A stretch of 64,000 bases of DNA from Sisyra terminalis (taxonomy: Eukaryota; Arthropoda; Insecta; Neuroptera; Sisyridae). The stretch covers positions 18,414,001 through 18,478,000 of the forward strand of contig OY292279.1 in the NCBI GenBank assembly GCA_958496175.1, written 5' to 3'. Each line of letters begins with the position of its first letter. Within the stretch, counting starts at the first letter, position 1. The notes below the pieces were generated by a model. That model was given only the letters and a program-made list of their open reading frames with translations. It was not told the DNA's origin and did no database searches. The position numbers and the translations under genes are program-made. Shown here piece after piece: positions 17,201 to 29,512 of this stretch.

Positions 17201-19908
17201 GCACAGTAGGGTGCTGTTCTCACATTACCGCTATCGTGTATTAATCTCTTTTGTATTATCAGGCGTATGTTATGTGAGACCTGTACCCTACTGTGCAATT
17301 ATTAGAGATAATAAAAATATATTACTATTTCAATGAATTTATGCACAAAGAAGTGATTTTCAAAGACAATTTCTGAATTTTATAAATATTTTGATGAGTT
17401 GCATACATATTTTTTGTTGAAAAATAACTACCTTTATATTTCTTTACCAAAAAATAAATAAATATGGGTGCGTAAACATGATTTCGGGAAAAAATTGTTC
17501 GAAAAAAAATCGAAAACCATTTGAGATAAAAAGCTGAAAATTTGGCTTAATTTCTTTTGTTCAGTAACAAAACGATCTCTAGAGTTTCAATCGAAAAAAC
17601 CACGGGGGCAGTTTCCCATAAAAATCCTATTATACCCTTTTGCCATTTTAATTGCTGTGATGTATTTATTTATATACAAGGGGTGGACAAACGATAGATC
17701 GCAAACAAGTCGATAACACCGGCACACAAAAAAAAGTGCTATGTACTTTTGACCGGACCTATATAAATCTACGTATTTTGATCCCCTGAACACGAATCCG
17801 GGGTCGGTTTGACCCGTACACCCTCAAAAATTCGAGAAAACTAAAAAACCGAAAAAAATGGTTAAAATCGGCAGTTTTGGTGACATAAAAATTTTTTTTA
17901 ACTAAACCGAGCATGATTTTCATGTTTTTCGATCTGCTGAATACAAATTCGAAGTTTATGTAGACCATAAGCCATTTTTATTGTAAGAAAATTACAAAAA
18001 ACCCTTAAATATTGTAAAAAAATTGCGGCTATTGTTCTAAAATTCGAGATTATAAGATTGAAAATAAACTTTTAAATCTCTACAAAGGATATTTTGCATA
18101 TTATTCTATTTCTGGAATATGATTTTGAAGATTATTTGGCCAAAATCTTTAAAGAAATTGAAATTCCCCGCAAAAAATCTCTGAAAATTACAAATGGGCC
18201 AATTGCTTTCATTTCAATTCGTCATTTGCTTATATCGAGCCCATCTGTCTTTAAATGACTTATGTACAGGGCTAGTTAGTTATGCAAGAGTAGCTTTTAA
18301 GCATTTTTTAATTCTTGTTTGGACGCTTGTGTCTGTAACCAGGACACCTCCACGTGGTGACGGCGGGCAACAGAACCGTCTGGCAGAGTCCCTGGGTTAA
18401 AGGCGTATATGCCGTCATGGCAGGCACAAGCGAAAAGTGTTTTACGATGGAGGGATTCGGAACCCCTGTGTCGGCGTCTGGTCAGAATGAGAAAGCAGGC
18501 TCGCAAAGCAGGCAATTTTCTTACAATAAAAACGGCTTATGGTCTACATAAACTTCGAATTTGTATTCAGCGGATCGAAAAACATGAAAATCATACTCGG
18601 TTTAGTTCAAAAAAATTTTTGTCACCAAAACTGCCGATTTTAACCATTTTTTTCGGTTTTTTAAAGTTTTCTCGAATTTTTGAGGGTGTACGGGTCAAAC
18701 CGACCCCGGATTCGTGTTCAGGGGGTCAAAATACGTAGATTTATGTAGGTCCGGTCAAAAGTACAGAGCACTTTTTTTTTGTGTGCCGGTGTAATCGATC
18801 GCAGGAATTTTAATTATTTTTTTAGGGAAAGCAGACAATGAAACTAGAATTTAAAATATCGCATCTATTCTACAACAGATTTTACCGATTCCCAAATAAT
18901 GCTCTAATACTCTCTTTGACTCATTCTCTCTTGAAATTTGTACTTATTTTTAATTTGACCCATTTTTCGAAGTCGATCGCGTATAAATAAGAAAAATTAT
19001 TGTCGATCATATTCATACCAGTATTACGTTTGCTCACCCCTGTGCTATACCATAAAACACCAATTTCAATGCAATTATATAGGATTGAGATTTTTATTCT
19101 GTAGTAAACACATGATTATTAGCAGCAGGAGCTGGTATAAATCTTAATGCATAGTTTAGCTTCTGGGGAGCTCCGGCTCCCCAGCTCTAATCTTATCAAT
19201 GACTTAGAAGCGCTCACATTACAGCGGATCGTATCGTACGTTTTTAGTAAGTGTTATGTGCAATATTCGTACAATTGTTAGCATAAACTAATAAGATATA
19301 AACGATCATTTCGTTTATAAAAAGTACATTTTACTCAAAAAGCAGATGAATACGAAAATCATGCATAGGAATCCGGGATTATTGTTGACTTCTTTAATTT
19401 CGTCTTACAGGATTTCCTCGTACTACGGATTTAAGAGCACATGAAAAATGCCATACAGGTGAAAAAAATCATTTATGCATAGTATGCGGGAAAGGTTTCG
19501 GAAGGTATTTGAAACCCAAAAAGCTCATATTTTTGAATTTAATAATTTTTTTCTTTTAGATCTCATAAGCTAACTTTACATATGCGAACTCATACGGGAG
19601 AGAAACCTTACGCCTGCACAATGTGTACGGCTGCATTTACCCAAAGTAATGATTTAAAAACGCATATACGACGCCATACTGGTGAACGATATCATTGTGA
19701 TTTATGTCCGGAAGCTTTTCTAGTAGGATATATGTTAAAGCAGCACAAGAAAAAAGTTCACGGAATCGAGGAATCGCCATCACAACGACCGTTAGCGATA
19801 ATTTCAAAAAATTCAATGAAAACCAATTTAGAGGATTTCCAAAGTAAAGACAGTGGAGAAACTTCGTCAGATTTTGATTTAAAAACAATAAAATCCGATC
19901 CGACTTAA
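14225..19908 (+). CDS. ZAD-2: ZAD and 14 C2H2 zinc fingers
   Basis: Exons 14225-14365, 14418-15837, 19411-19504 and 19560-19908 join to 667 residues. The ZAD is CRACKSQ...[16 protein letters not shown], split by a phase-0 intron. An acidic linker precedes fingers 1-4, a second acidic/Ser-rich linker and basic KKLVKKKKK follow, then fingers 5-14. Some fingers are atypical: CKLCFVSC lacks the usual Phe, and two end in Cys rather than His. The last finger has His spaced by five (HKKKVH). The 94-nt third exon ([19 protein letters not shown]) completes finger 11. Intron 3 is 3.6 kb and stuffed with foldback and hAT elements. It is a paralogue of ZAD-3 and ZAD-4 with the same intron phases. Nuclear DNA-binding regulator by family; targets unknown. 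Confidence 0.93.
16721..17641. mobile_element. large foldback element
   Basis: About 920 bp with long imperfect arms: the left starts AAAGGTATAGCAAGG and the right ends CCTATTATACCCTTT. Inner arms also pair (TAATAATTGCACAGTAGGGT with ACCCTACTGTGCAATTATTA). No ORF was found. A single related arm occurs in Abi intron 1. It lies in ZAD-2 intron 3. Confidence 0.75.
17678..19042. mobile_element. hAT-like element carrying a nested foldback element
   Basis: Left end AAGGGGTGGACAAACGA and right end (reverse complement CAGGGGTGAGCAAACG) are hAT-type termini, each followed by a GATC-containing stretch. Flanks TTATATAC and TGCTATAC match at 6 of 8. Most of the interior is the nested element at 17715-18794. 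Confidence 0.65.
17715..18794. mobile_element. foldback element with about 270-bp arms, nested in hAT-like element
   Basis: Nearly perfect arms: ACACCGGCACACAAAAAAAA, TTTTGACCGGACCTA, CGAATCCGGGGTCGGTTTGA at the left, with their reverse complements at 18520-18792. A 5-bp TCGAT flanks both sides (17710-17714 and 18795-18799). The unique centre of about 500 bp has no recognisable protein. Confidence 0.8.
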
Positions 19909-21136
19909 TCAATAAATTTCTATTAGGTACTTTTTACAACTGAATGCCTTTTATATTTGATAGTTTAGAATATGTACTATTTCAAATTGTTATATCCCGA
20001 TTTTGCCTTTTCCAACGTTTGTACAAACTTATTTTTAACACAGGCCTAGCACTAATACAAGTTAAATGTTTATAATAAATTATAAATTCTTACCGAAACA
20101 AATATTCTGAAACTCATTCCAAAGGATAAAATGGCTGAAATGGCGGCGTTTTTATCTTAAGCATTTTATGTTTATTTTATTTAAAATTTATGTATATATA
20201 TTTACTAAAGTATTTTACAATTTGCAAAAAAGAAAATATAAAATAAAAAATTGCTTGTATAAATTCACATTTATAAATTAAAAGATGATTTTTTTGGTCT
20301 TTGTCAAAAATTCTATTAGTAATCATAACAATTATGTGATCTAAGTGATTTCATTTATTATAAGGTGTACCCTATTGTACACTGAGACTATGACTAGAGT
20401 GAACGTGTTCCATAAACCGCATATTAAATTTGAATTTTCTCTTTGCCTTAATTCACCGAGTGCTCGTACCCCTTCCACGTGATATTTGTATAAAAAATTT
20501 TTCTCCCCTCTAAGTCAGCATGTAGGTCATAGCGGAATAATTCTAACGACGGTCATGAGAAAGCGCTGAAAGTTGGGACTCGAGGGCACTCACTATATTT
20601 TTAACACATTTATGTCGAGGTTCACCCTAGTTATACAATCTTATTGGTATTTTATAGTTCCAGGAGGTGAAACCTTAGAGGTAAATCAATTTTCTCCCAC
20701 TATTTTCTAGTCAAATTAACTGCGCCAATGAACCAATGCGTAAGTATTGTTTTTTCAGCAGTTTATAATATGAAGGAAAATCAACTACCAAAATGATTGG
20801 AGATATTAATTAATAAAAACAATAGATACAAACAAATTTAGACTGTGGTTAAAAAGTTCAACTTGCGTTACCTCATGATATTAAACTCATAGAAATACCA
20901 AAACTTATTAGCTGCGCAATCGGTCTACTCCTGTTTCTGGCGCAGTCAATAAGATCAAGAGGTAATTACAACGAAGATCACTATATGATACAGACCTATA
21001 ATCAATGTATGTTTATATACTAACATACAAAAAATATCCTCTAATTCAATTGCAACAAAAATCCATTCAAAAATAATCAAAATTTTGGAATTTTCATTTA
21101 AAGAGCTCTTCTTTCATTTCACTCCTTTTGATTTCA
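19909..21136. other. convergent 3' region between ZAD-2 and ZAD-3
   Basis: About 1.2 kb between convergent stops. AATAAA-like signals occur near 20076 and 20245. A segment at about 20345-20640 resembles one at 30.26 kb (shared GGTGTAC, then CCATAAACC.ATATT), so an old repeat is likely. No coding exon was found. Confidence 0.5.
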
Positions 21137-24100
21137 TTACGTTGGTTTTTTTGGTTCGATTTTCTCATTGGTGCAATCAATTTTGTGGACATTGCGTTTG
21201 TGTTGCTTCAGCATGTAGCCCATAAGGAACGATTCGGAACACAAATCGCAATAGTACCGTTCCCCTGTATGTCTTCGGACATGGGCTCTCAAGTCGTTGC
21301 TTTGAGCAAAAGCTGCTTCGCAATAAGTACAAGAATATGGCCTTTCTCCAGTATGTGTCCGCATATGTAACGTTAAGTTATATGCCCTACAAGAAATGAA
21401 AATTATAATTAAACTTAGAATGTATTTAGATTTCTGTGCAATTACCGTCCGAAGCCTTTTCCGCACATAATGCACAAGTGATTCTTTTCACCCGTGTGAA
21501 ACTTTTCGTGCCTGGTCACGTCAGTCGATCGAGGGAATGCTACAAAAAGAAAATATTTCATTTATTTGATAACTTATTGATTGTTATATCACGTTGAATA
21601 AATAACAGAAGAACGAATGAAATAGGTATTTGTTAATCCTTGCATGCTCAAAAATTCTGACAGGCTTAGTTATTTTTTCAGCCACTAGCAGCGCATTGTC
21701 GAGAAGACAACTAATGTACTGAAGTGTTATTGGTTCTTAACTTGTTTAGTTGTTATTCGAACTGAAGTCAAAGTTATCAAAATATTACATTCATGTGCGA
21801 TATATACTTTAATAAAACATAAAACCATTATTATTGAATTCTACTTATATTTAGAAAACAATTTTCTATAACTTAAGAAACTATTAATCTCTTGTGAAGT
21901 ATATGAAAATATTTTTAGTGCTTATAAATATAGTATAATTACGGTAATATAAAAGAAGGTATTCCAATCTTTTAATGCATGATGAGAAATGTATTAAGAT
22001 GTGGCGCCGCCACAAGTGTGTCTAGAATGCTAACTAACCGAAACTATGTACTTTTATATTAACGTTTAAAGTTAGTACTCTAAGCACAATTGTGACGGCG
22101 CCATATCTTGACATATTTTCCACCATACATTACACGATTGTAATACCTTCTTATATATTACCTTAAAGTACAATACTGACACTAGAGCCCTCTGCACTGT
22201 GTCCTCATTTTGTGGGCGAGTTTGCAATACAGCGTTCGTTCTCTTCTTATTTATACTTCGTGGCTATATCTTGAATATATATCACTAATAAATTATAGTA
22301 CAGGGCTTGCCAAACCCAAATCCAAAAAGATTATGATAACGGAATAAACCCGTAAAGACTCAGGATTTATATGTGAGAAAAATGTATCAACATTAGAAAG
22401 ATAGCTATAAGCTGGCAAATGTTCAAATTTTGTATCAATTGATAACAAATATCTATGGTACTAATCTGGGTTTTATCTTTTTGTTCAGTATCGCGTTTTT
22501 CAATAGTTTTACGATTATAATTGTACAATCCAAAAACATCATCACTATATGACGTCACAACCAGGGATTGCAAAACCGGTATATTGAGCCATTTGTACAC
22601 TTTTGTAATATCGGTATTCAAAAGTTTGTTAACCGTTTTTTCGGTATTTACTAGAAATTTTTTAAATTATTTCCACTACTCTGTACAAGAAAAGAGACTA
22701 ACTAATTCGAATTTAATCAAGTTTATGGTAAATTTTCTTTAATTTTTTTACTCTCAATTCTATCCACATTTAAAAGAATTCGGTAGAATTATCGAAGATG
22801 ATGATGACACGTGTGTTGATTTACGAATTAAATTAATCTTACTATATCTTGTTTTTGTAATGTACAATACTGGGGAATAGCTGCCAATTGATTCAAAACT
22901 TTAAAACAATTTGATTAGGTAACTTCTTTTTTTTTAATATTTTGACTTCATATCTATTTTAATGCCAACCTTTGCTGCAATATTTGCATTTATAGGGCTT
23001 TTCGCCACGATGTCGTCTCATATGAACCACCAAATAGTTTTTCCGAATGAATCTCTGCCCACATTCAGAGCATAAAAATTTTCTCAAACAACCCACGTTT
23101 TGCTTTTCGTGTTGCAAAAGATCTCTTTTGTACAGAAAAGTTTCCCCGCAATTGTTGCACCGATAACCCTTTCTAGCGTTTTCATCGTGTGCTCGGACAT
23201 GGATATCTCGATACTTTTGCGTCGTAAACGCCTTCAAACAAATATCGCAGTTGAATCGTTTTTCCGGGAGTTGCCGTTGCCCAATACCATGCTTAATAGC
23301 CTTATGTTGCACAAGTTGCGATTCCTTATAAAATTCCCGTAAACACATATCGCATTTGAACTCCTTTTTGTTGGCATGGAGTTTCATATGTCGCAACATG
23401 TGATCTCGACGTGCAAACTTTTTCGCACATTGCGGACAAGAAAACGGTTTTGTTTTTACGTGACATGCCAAGTGGCGCTTCAATTGGCTGGCTAATTTGA
23501 ATTTTTTGTGACAAATCGGACATGGTGGATTTCCCGAAAGGTAGACCACCTTTTTTCGTCGGTTAACTTGTGAAGTAACTGGGTCAGGTTTTTTAGGACG
23601 ACCTCGATTTGATTTCAAGATAATTGGACTATCGTCACTATCGCTATCTTGAGATGATGAACTATCGTGGTTTGTCACTTCTTCGAAACGATCAAGCGAT
23701 TGTAACTCCTTCATCTCTTTCGATTCAATGTTTTCCACTAAAATATATTTCTCAATATTTTGTAATGACTCCAACACTTTATCATCGACATCTGCATGCG
23801 TGGTTTTATGTGCTTGAAGAGCGTCAAGTCGACTAAAACCTCTATTACAAACATTACAAACGTGCACATCTCGATTGTTACACTTCTTTGAATGTTTATT
23901 GAATCGGTTTATATCATTAAATCCTCGGTTACAAATCGAACAAAAATGAGGTTTCTTTTTTAAATGTACTGCCATATGCCGTTTTACATTATCCAAACGA
24001 TTAAATCTTTTATTACAAAGTTTACAGAAGAAAATTCTAATAGAATTTTCTTGAGTACCTAAATTTAATTGATTTGTTTCATCCAAAGATGTGTCCGTAT

Positions 24101-24534
24101 CATTTTTTATATTTTCAACAATGATTTTTTCTTCTACAACAATACTATCTTCATTTCCAGAAGTACCATCATCGAGATTTTCAGTTTTTATCACAACTTC
24201 ATCGGTTTCTTGTAACAGAAGACGCAAATAAGTATCAGTTTGTTGGCATTCCGATATAAACTCAAAAGCTTTTTGCAGCCTATCAACACATCTCGTACAT
24301 ATCGCTACTGGTAAACCATCATCAATTTTCACCTTAAAATTAAATTAATTCATTAAAACGATTTTTACAATAAGAATTTAAAGTTACTTTAATTGAAGCA
24401 CACTCCATTAACATATATGCCAAATTGATTTGTTTATCATCTGACAATGGATCATATATCGATTGTAAATTTTCGGATTCAGCTTTACAAGTTCTACACA
24501 TTTTTTGAAAGTTGAACTTCAACGTTGATTCCAT
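21137..24534 (-). CDS. ZAD-3: ZAD and 13 C2H2 zinc fingers
   Basis: Minus-strand exons 24534-24388, 24332-22970, 21539-21446 and 21386-21137 join to 617 residues. ZAD: CRTCKAES in exon 1, CTRCVDRLQKAFEF in exon 2, split by a phase-0 intron. Three fingers follow, then an acidic Ser/Asp linker, an AT-hook-like RGRPKK, and ten more fingers. The 94-nt exon (AFPRSTDVTRHEKFHTGEK) and last exon match ZAD-2 and ZAD-4 in phase and sequence. The start is the ATG at 24534; the open frame above it lacks an ATG. It is head-to-head with ZAD-4. The RGRPKK motif may add minor-groove contact (inference). Confidence 0.93.
21941..22165. mobile_element. palindromic MITE in ZAD-3 intron
   Basis: Left arm ACGGTAATATAAAAGAAGGTATT pairs with right AATACCTTCTTATATATTACC. 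Inner arms ATTAAGATGTGGCGCCGCCACA and GTGACGGCGCCATATCTTGAC also pair. There is no coding capacity. Confidence 0.75.
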
Positions 24535-25176
24535 TTTTTTCAACAAGTAAAACTTTTTGTTTATAACATAAAAATCAAACAGTTCCTAAGCTAGTCAACA
24601 TATTTTCTTCAGTCAGCAGCGCACTTCTCTCATACCAAAAATGATGTTCCTAGCAAATTTTCTCATTAACAAGTAATTAAAATTGATTTATTTTTCGCAA
24701 ATAAATAGAACTAATCATTTTAAGTTTCTCAATAACTTAAACACAAAGATTTCAAAAGAATTAATCAAATTTTTTTATAATTTTAAATGACGCGCTTTGT
24801 TTTTAAATGACGTTAGCGACGGACTCCTAATTCCCTTAAATGAATTTCTCAAACTTTTGTCAATGTCACATTATATTTTTGATTATTTCGATTATTTCTT
24901 AGAAAAAGCCTGTAAATAGCATTAAGAGATGAATTAAATCAATATGTACTACTTTTTACGTGAATCAATTGATAATTTTAGCTTTAATAAAAATATTTTT
25001 TTTTCAAATTTAATTAACATTTTGAGAATGAAATACTGGAGTGAAGTTAATAACGAGTGAATACCAGTGGAGCGCGTCATCTTTTTTAACTAAAAATAAA
25101 AATATGTTATAAATAAATAAATTAGACAATAAATTAGATTTAAACAATTTATTTTAATTAAATAAATTTATTAAAA
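24535..25176. promoter_or_regulatory. divergent intergenic region, ZAD-3 / ZAD-4
   Basis: 642 bp, AT-rich, between two divergent ATGs. A perfect 10-bp inverted pair, ATGACGCGCT at 24787-24796 and AGCGCGTCAT at 25071-25080, stands out in the AT-rich background. It could be a pair of regulatory sites or the ends of an old MITE. Confidence 0.45.
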
Positions 25177-28100
25177 ATGGAACAAAGTGATTTTGATATG
25201 AAAAGAATTTGTCGCGGATGTAAAATGGAATCGAGTATGATGTTTTCCGTATTTTCCGTGCTCGAGCCTCAATTTAATGAATGCAGTTTAGCGAAAATGT
25301 TTACGGAATGCACTTCTTTACAAGTAATTAAAAACTTATCTGCAATAATTATTATTAATTAATTTTCTTTTAGATTTCCGATGATGATGGTATGCCCACT
25401 ATGTTGTGTTACACTTGTGTTGAGCAATTGAATGGATCATTTTCATTCAAAAAGCAATGCATTGAAACCGATTTGTACCTTCGCGAGTATATAAAAAATA
25501 ATTCAATTAAAAAGGAAAACTTCCTGAAAGAAATCCACAATGACGATGTGATAACCGAATGTTTTAATGATTCGTCTAATAGTTCAGAAGACGTAAAACC
25601 TGTAATTAAATCAAACAAAAACGAATGTAAAGTTTGTAAGAAAAGTTTCACCTCCTCTAAATCGTTGAAGATTCACCATCGTAAATTTCATACGAACTTG
25701 TATAAATGTCCCAAGTGTTCAGAAAGTTTTAGACGACATGCCGCATTACAAAGTCACATGCAAATTCACGAAAGTGCCAATAAGAATTACATTTGTACAA
25801 TATGTCACATAACAGTTCTATTACCGCAACATTTAAAGCGGCATTTAATGACACATTTAAAGATAAAACCCTACAAATGTGAGCTATGCACTCGAGGATT
25901 TTGTCGGGAAAAACGCTATCGAGAACACGTTGAAATTTGCAAAGGAAAACAGCCATATCCTTGCGATATTTGTTACGAAGGCTTCACATGCGAAGATGAA
26001 CTACAACAACATATTTTAAATCACCAGGCTCGAGACAATATGTGCATTTTAGATTCAATCGATAACTATCGAAATCACTACTTTGAAGTCGATAGTCAAA
26101 CGCGGGAGGGCCAAGAATACGTTCCTTCAGATTCCGACGATGACGAAGACATTGTCACGTCTAACGATTTTCGAATTGAAACTCTGGGCGATGTGCCTGA
26201 AGATATCCTAGAAAAATCCCAATTTTGCAAAGTCGAAACCGCAACCGACAATTCCAACAGCAATACGGAGATGACAGAGGAAAATCCGGTCGAGTTGCAT
26301 TGTACGCCAGAGATTATTGTCAAGGAAGAATCTGAGATTCAGGACTTAGTTCAGGAAACGCCACCGTTAAAACGCCGGGTGGGACGGCCTAGAAAAAACG
26401 ATGCCTCATCACCAAAATTAACCAAATCCACTCGAAAGAAAAAAGTAAAGTTTATACCCTAAAAATAAACCTAAATGTATATAGCTTGATTAGCAATTAC
26501 TGAGTTAAACCCTTGTTTTAAACTATATTGTTTATTGTTAGTTCACAGAAGTGTCCGACAGAAACTGGTTTTAATGACCGAAACCGAGGACCCGAAGGAC
26601 TCACTTTTCTGTATCATAGATCTCACTACGAGCGCTGGCGTCGTTTTTCCTACTGTTGATAGGGGAAACGAACCGATACCAGAGAAGAGAGACTTATATA
26701 GAACTACAATTAGGCATAGAATATTCAGTAGCCAAACAAAGCTTAGTCATAGCTGAGAGGTCGGTTTGACCAAACTTTACATTCCTTTAATGCTCTTTAC
26801 TCTTGATGAAAATTTTGAAAGTAATGAGAAAATTTTCCACTTATATCGATATATAGGTTTCTATAAATCCTAGATTCTTATCAATCTAGATTGATATCGT
26901 TAATATAAAGTGAAATTTAAAAAAAAATTGATTTACGTTGATTACATTGACTCATCACATAGCAGTTACGGAGTGATTCAATACTACTGAAGAAGATTGC
27001 TTGACAATCGAAATACCTATCTGGGCACTATCAGTAATTTATTTGTTTGAACTTTGGTTCAAATTTATGTTAAATTGTTTACACATTGATCTATATGTTT
27101 AACTTCAACCAAATAAGAACTTTTAAAGAGATTGAACTTTGTATATCTGTTTAATTTTTGTTATATTTCGTAAATGCTCAAGCCTCCTTGGAACACAAAA
27201 TTAGGTAGTTAGATACTAAACTTTTAAAACTTAAAAATTTAAAACTTGGGTTTCAACTTATAAATCCTGACCTATTTATGAAGCAAAGTTATACACTTTA
27301 GCAAAAAATAATTTCTCCTTATTAATACATTCTTTTAAAATTGTTTTTAGAAAAATAAATTGAAAACCGTTACGGAAATAAGTGAAATATTTGAGTGTGA
27401 TTACTGTAAAGAAAGACTTCCGACCAGCGAAAAACTTGCCAAGCATAAATCCGTGAAACATAATATTGGTCCAAAAATATTGCCCGAAAAGAAGTTTACA
27501 TGTCAAATATGCTTGAAAGGATTCACAACGGAAAAGTATCGAGATTTTCATTTTAAATCACACGATGCGGAAAAGACATGTTTGTGTAAGGCTTGTGGGA
27601 AGAGTTTTCATTCACGATCGCAACTCAATGAGCATATGAAGTTCCATGATGAATGTGCAAAGAAGTTTTTATGTTCCGAATGTGGACAGCGATTTATTCG
27701 AAACGATTATCTGGTGATACATATGCGACGACATCGAGGTGAAAAGCCTTTCAAGTGCAAATATTGTGGCAAAGGTATACATATTAGATATCATTGTTGC
27801 CGTAGAAAGTTGAAGTTTTCATATTGTATTCATATAATATTTTCCTGCTATCATGCATTCGTAAAAGTGTTTAAAGTGGCCACAGTTTAGCCATTTCTAC
27901 TGATATTTCTTACCTTATTACACTGTTGTTTATGCACTAAAACTTTTGTCTATGTACTTACACTTGCACTCTAATATTTATCAATAAAATAATAGGCTAA
28001 CGTATGTATGTCGGCAAAAGCAAAGAATGTATTTAAGCACATACGTGAGTGAACAGGAAATAATATAATAATCATTGTTTCAAATTTGAATTAACTAATT

Positions 28101-29512
28101 GTTGAAATTTGTTTCAACTGTCATTTCGATTTCATTCAATTGCCAGTTATGTCAGTGTTGGACTGTGAATATATCACGGGTAGTTACTAGTTTAAATAGC
28201 GATAATTTGGTTCTTTGCTAAATAACTTCAACTGTCTATGTTTGAAACAAATATTTTTATTTAACAATTAACTTAAAACAATATAGCACTTGAAGGATGA
28301 TTAATTCTTATTGTTATTCGTTTTTTAGGATTTCCTCGTACAACAGATTTGACTGTTCACGAAAGGTATCACACGGGTGAAAAGACGCATTTGTGTGTGA
28401 TTTGTGGGCGAGGATTTGGAAGGTATGTGAAAATAATTTTCAAAATTTAAAACAAGAATCTTGCAATTATATATGAAGCAAATTTTCATTGAAACATTTC
28501 CTTTCGGAGTTACGAGAGGCAGTGAGGGAAATTGGAAAAGAATTATAGAACCGTTTTGGTAATATAAACATTCATTTTTCTCCATTTTCTGAAATTCGTG
28601 TTGGACACCCCTGGACTAAAGCCTTTATTTAGTTTTGGAAAATAAAATCAAACAATGTTATGATTTTTTATAAGCTCTAGAACCGCCAAATCTGACAACA
28701 TTGCATCTTCTACTTTGTTTTTAATTCTTTTCGTGATTTTTTTGTTAATTCAATTCTAAAAAAGGAAAGTAAGTAAAGCAAAGTTGCCAGATTTGACGGT
28801 TCCTAAAGGAACATGAGCTTTTTAATATATTGAATGAACTATTTTTAACAATAGAATTATTATTTTAGTTATACGATGATGTCTATATATTTCTCCAATC
28901 TAAATATTGCTCAAATTTTGATGAAGGTTTCGTGATTTTCCAAATTTCCCTGATCGCTGAATTCTCTGCATTTTCTTGTTTCACATACTAAATAAAATAT
29001 TTCAGACTGTCTCTATTTAAATATAAATGTTTTTAAAGATTAATCCATAATTTTTTTTTCATAGGGCTTATAATTTAACGGTACACATGAGAACGCATAC
29101 GGGCGAGAAGCCGTACAAATGCACCTATTGTGACGCTGCCTTCGCTCAGGGCAACGATTTGAAGGCCCATGTTCGTCGTCATACTGGCGAACGTTACCAC
29201 TGTGATATTTGCCACGAAGGCTTCCTAATGGGATACCTGTTGACCCAACATAAAAGAACAGTGCACGGTCTGGATGTTAAGTCACACATACGTCGACTAA
29301 AGCCCTACGAACGATTTTTGCCGGGTTCACAAAATCCTCCAACAACAGTTGGTGCCACCACCACCCAGCTGCAACTAGCCCTTCACAACACAACTGTTTT
29401 AAATATTCCCAGTGGAATAAGCGAACAAAATACACACCAATTACCCGAACCAACCCTTCCAAACTCGCAAAATTTTCCTATAATTTCATCAACCACCGAT
29501 TCTATAGCATGA
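25177..29512 (+). CDS. ZAD-4: ZAD and 13 C2H2 zinc fingers
   Basis: Exons 25177-25323, 25374-26444, 27351-27774, 28329-28422 and 29065-29512 join to 727 residues. [11 protein letters not shown] then CYTCVEQL, split by a phase-0 intron. Five fingers, an acidic linker and an AT-hook-like RRVGRPRK follow, then eight fingers. It has one intron more than ZAD-2 and ZAD-3: 26445-27350 interrupts between the basic KKK stretch and FECDYC, where the paralogues encode two extra fingers. Reading on through that donor would end at a TAA 18 bp later. The 94-nt exon 4 ([19 protein letters not shown]) and the HKRTVH last finger match the paralogues. The C-tail is Thr/Gln/Pro-rich. Confidence 0.92.
26530..26760. 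repeat. dispersed repeat fragment in ZAD-4 intron 2
   Basis: Contains AGAGAAGAGAGACTTATATA, also found in inverted orientation at about 30659-30692 and in part at 30332-30360. No complete element could be defined. Confidence 0.4.
26945..27070. repeat. partial copy of the GACCACAATA-type repeat
   Basis: Shares CTTGACAATCGAAATAC, CTATCTGGGCA and the CACATAGCAGTTACGGAGTGAT block with the element at 53381-53692 and with 36455-36600. Termini are missing. Confidence 0.55.
27960..28210. repeat. dispersed non-coding repeat, copy 1
   Basis: Similar to 46600-46870 through TTTCAACTGTCAT, TTCAATTGCCA, CTGTGAATAT and AGTTACTAG in the same order. No ORF or terminal repeats were recognised. It lies in ZAD-4 intron 3. 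Confidence 0.5.
28672..28819. mobile_element. short MITE of the CATGTCCCTTTTAG family
   Basis: Degenerate arms TGACAACATTGCATCTTCTA and GCAAAGTTGCCAGATTTGACG around a shortened centre with TTAATTCAATTCTAA. It lies in ZAD-4 intron 4. Confidence 0.6.

Noticed and set aside
18354..18738. overlapping ORFs in the centre of the foldback element
   Set aside because: They run into the inverted arms and show no recognisable domain; no transposase signature was found.
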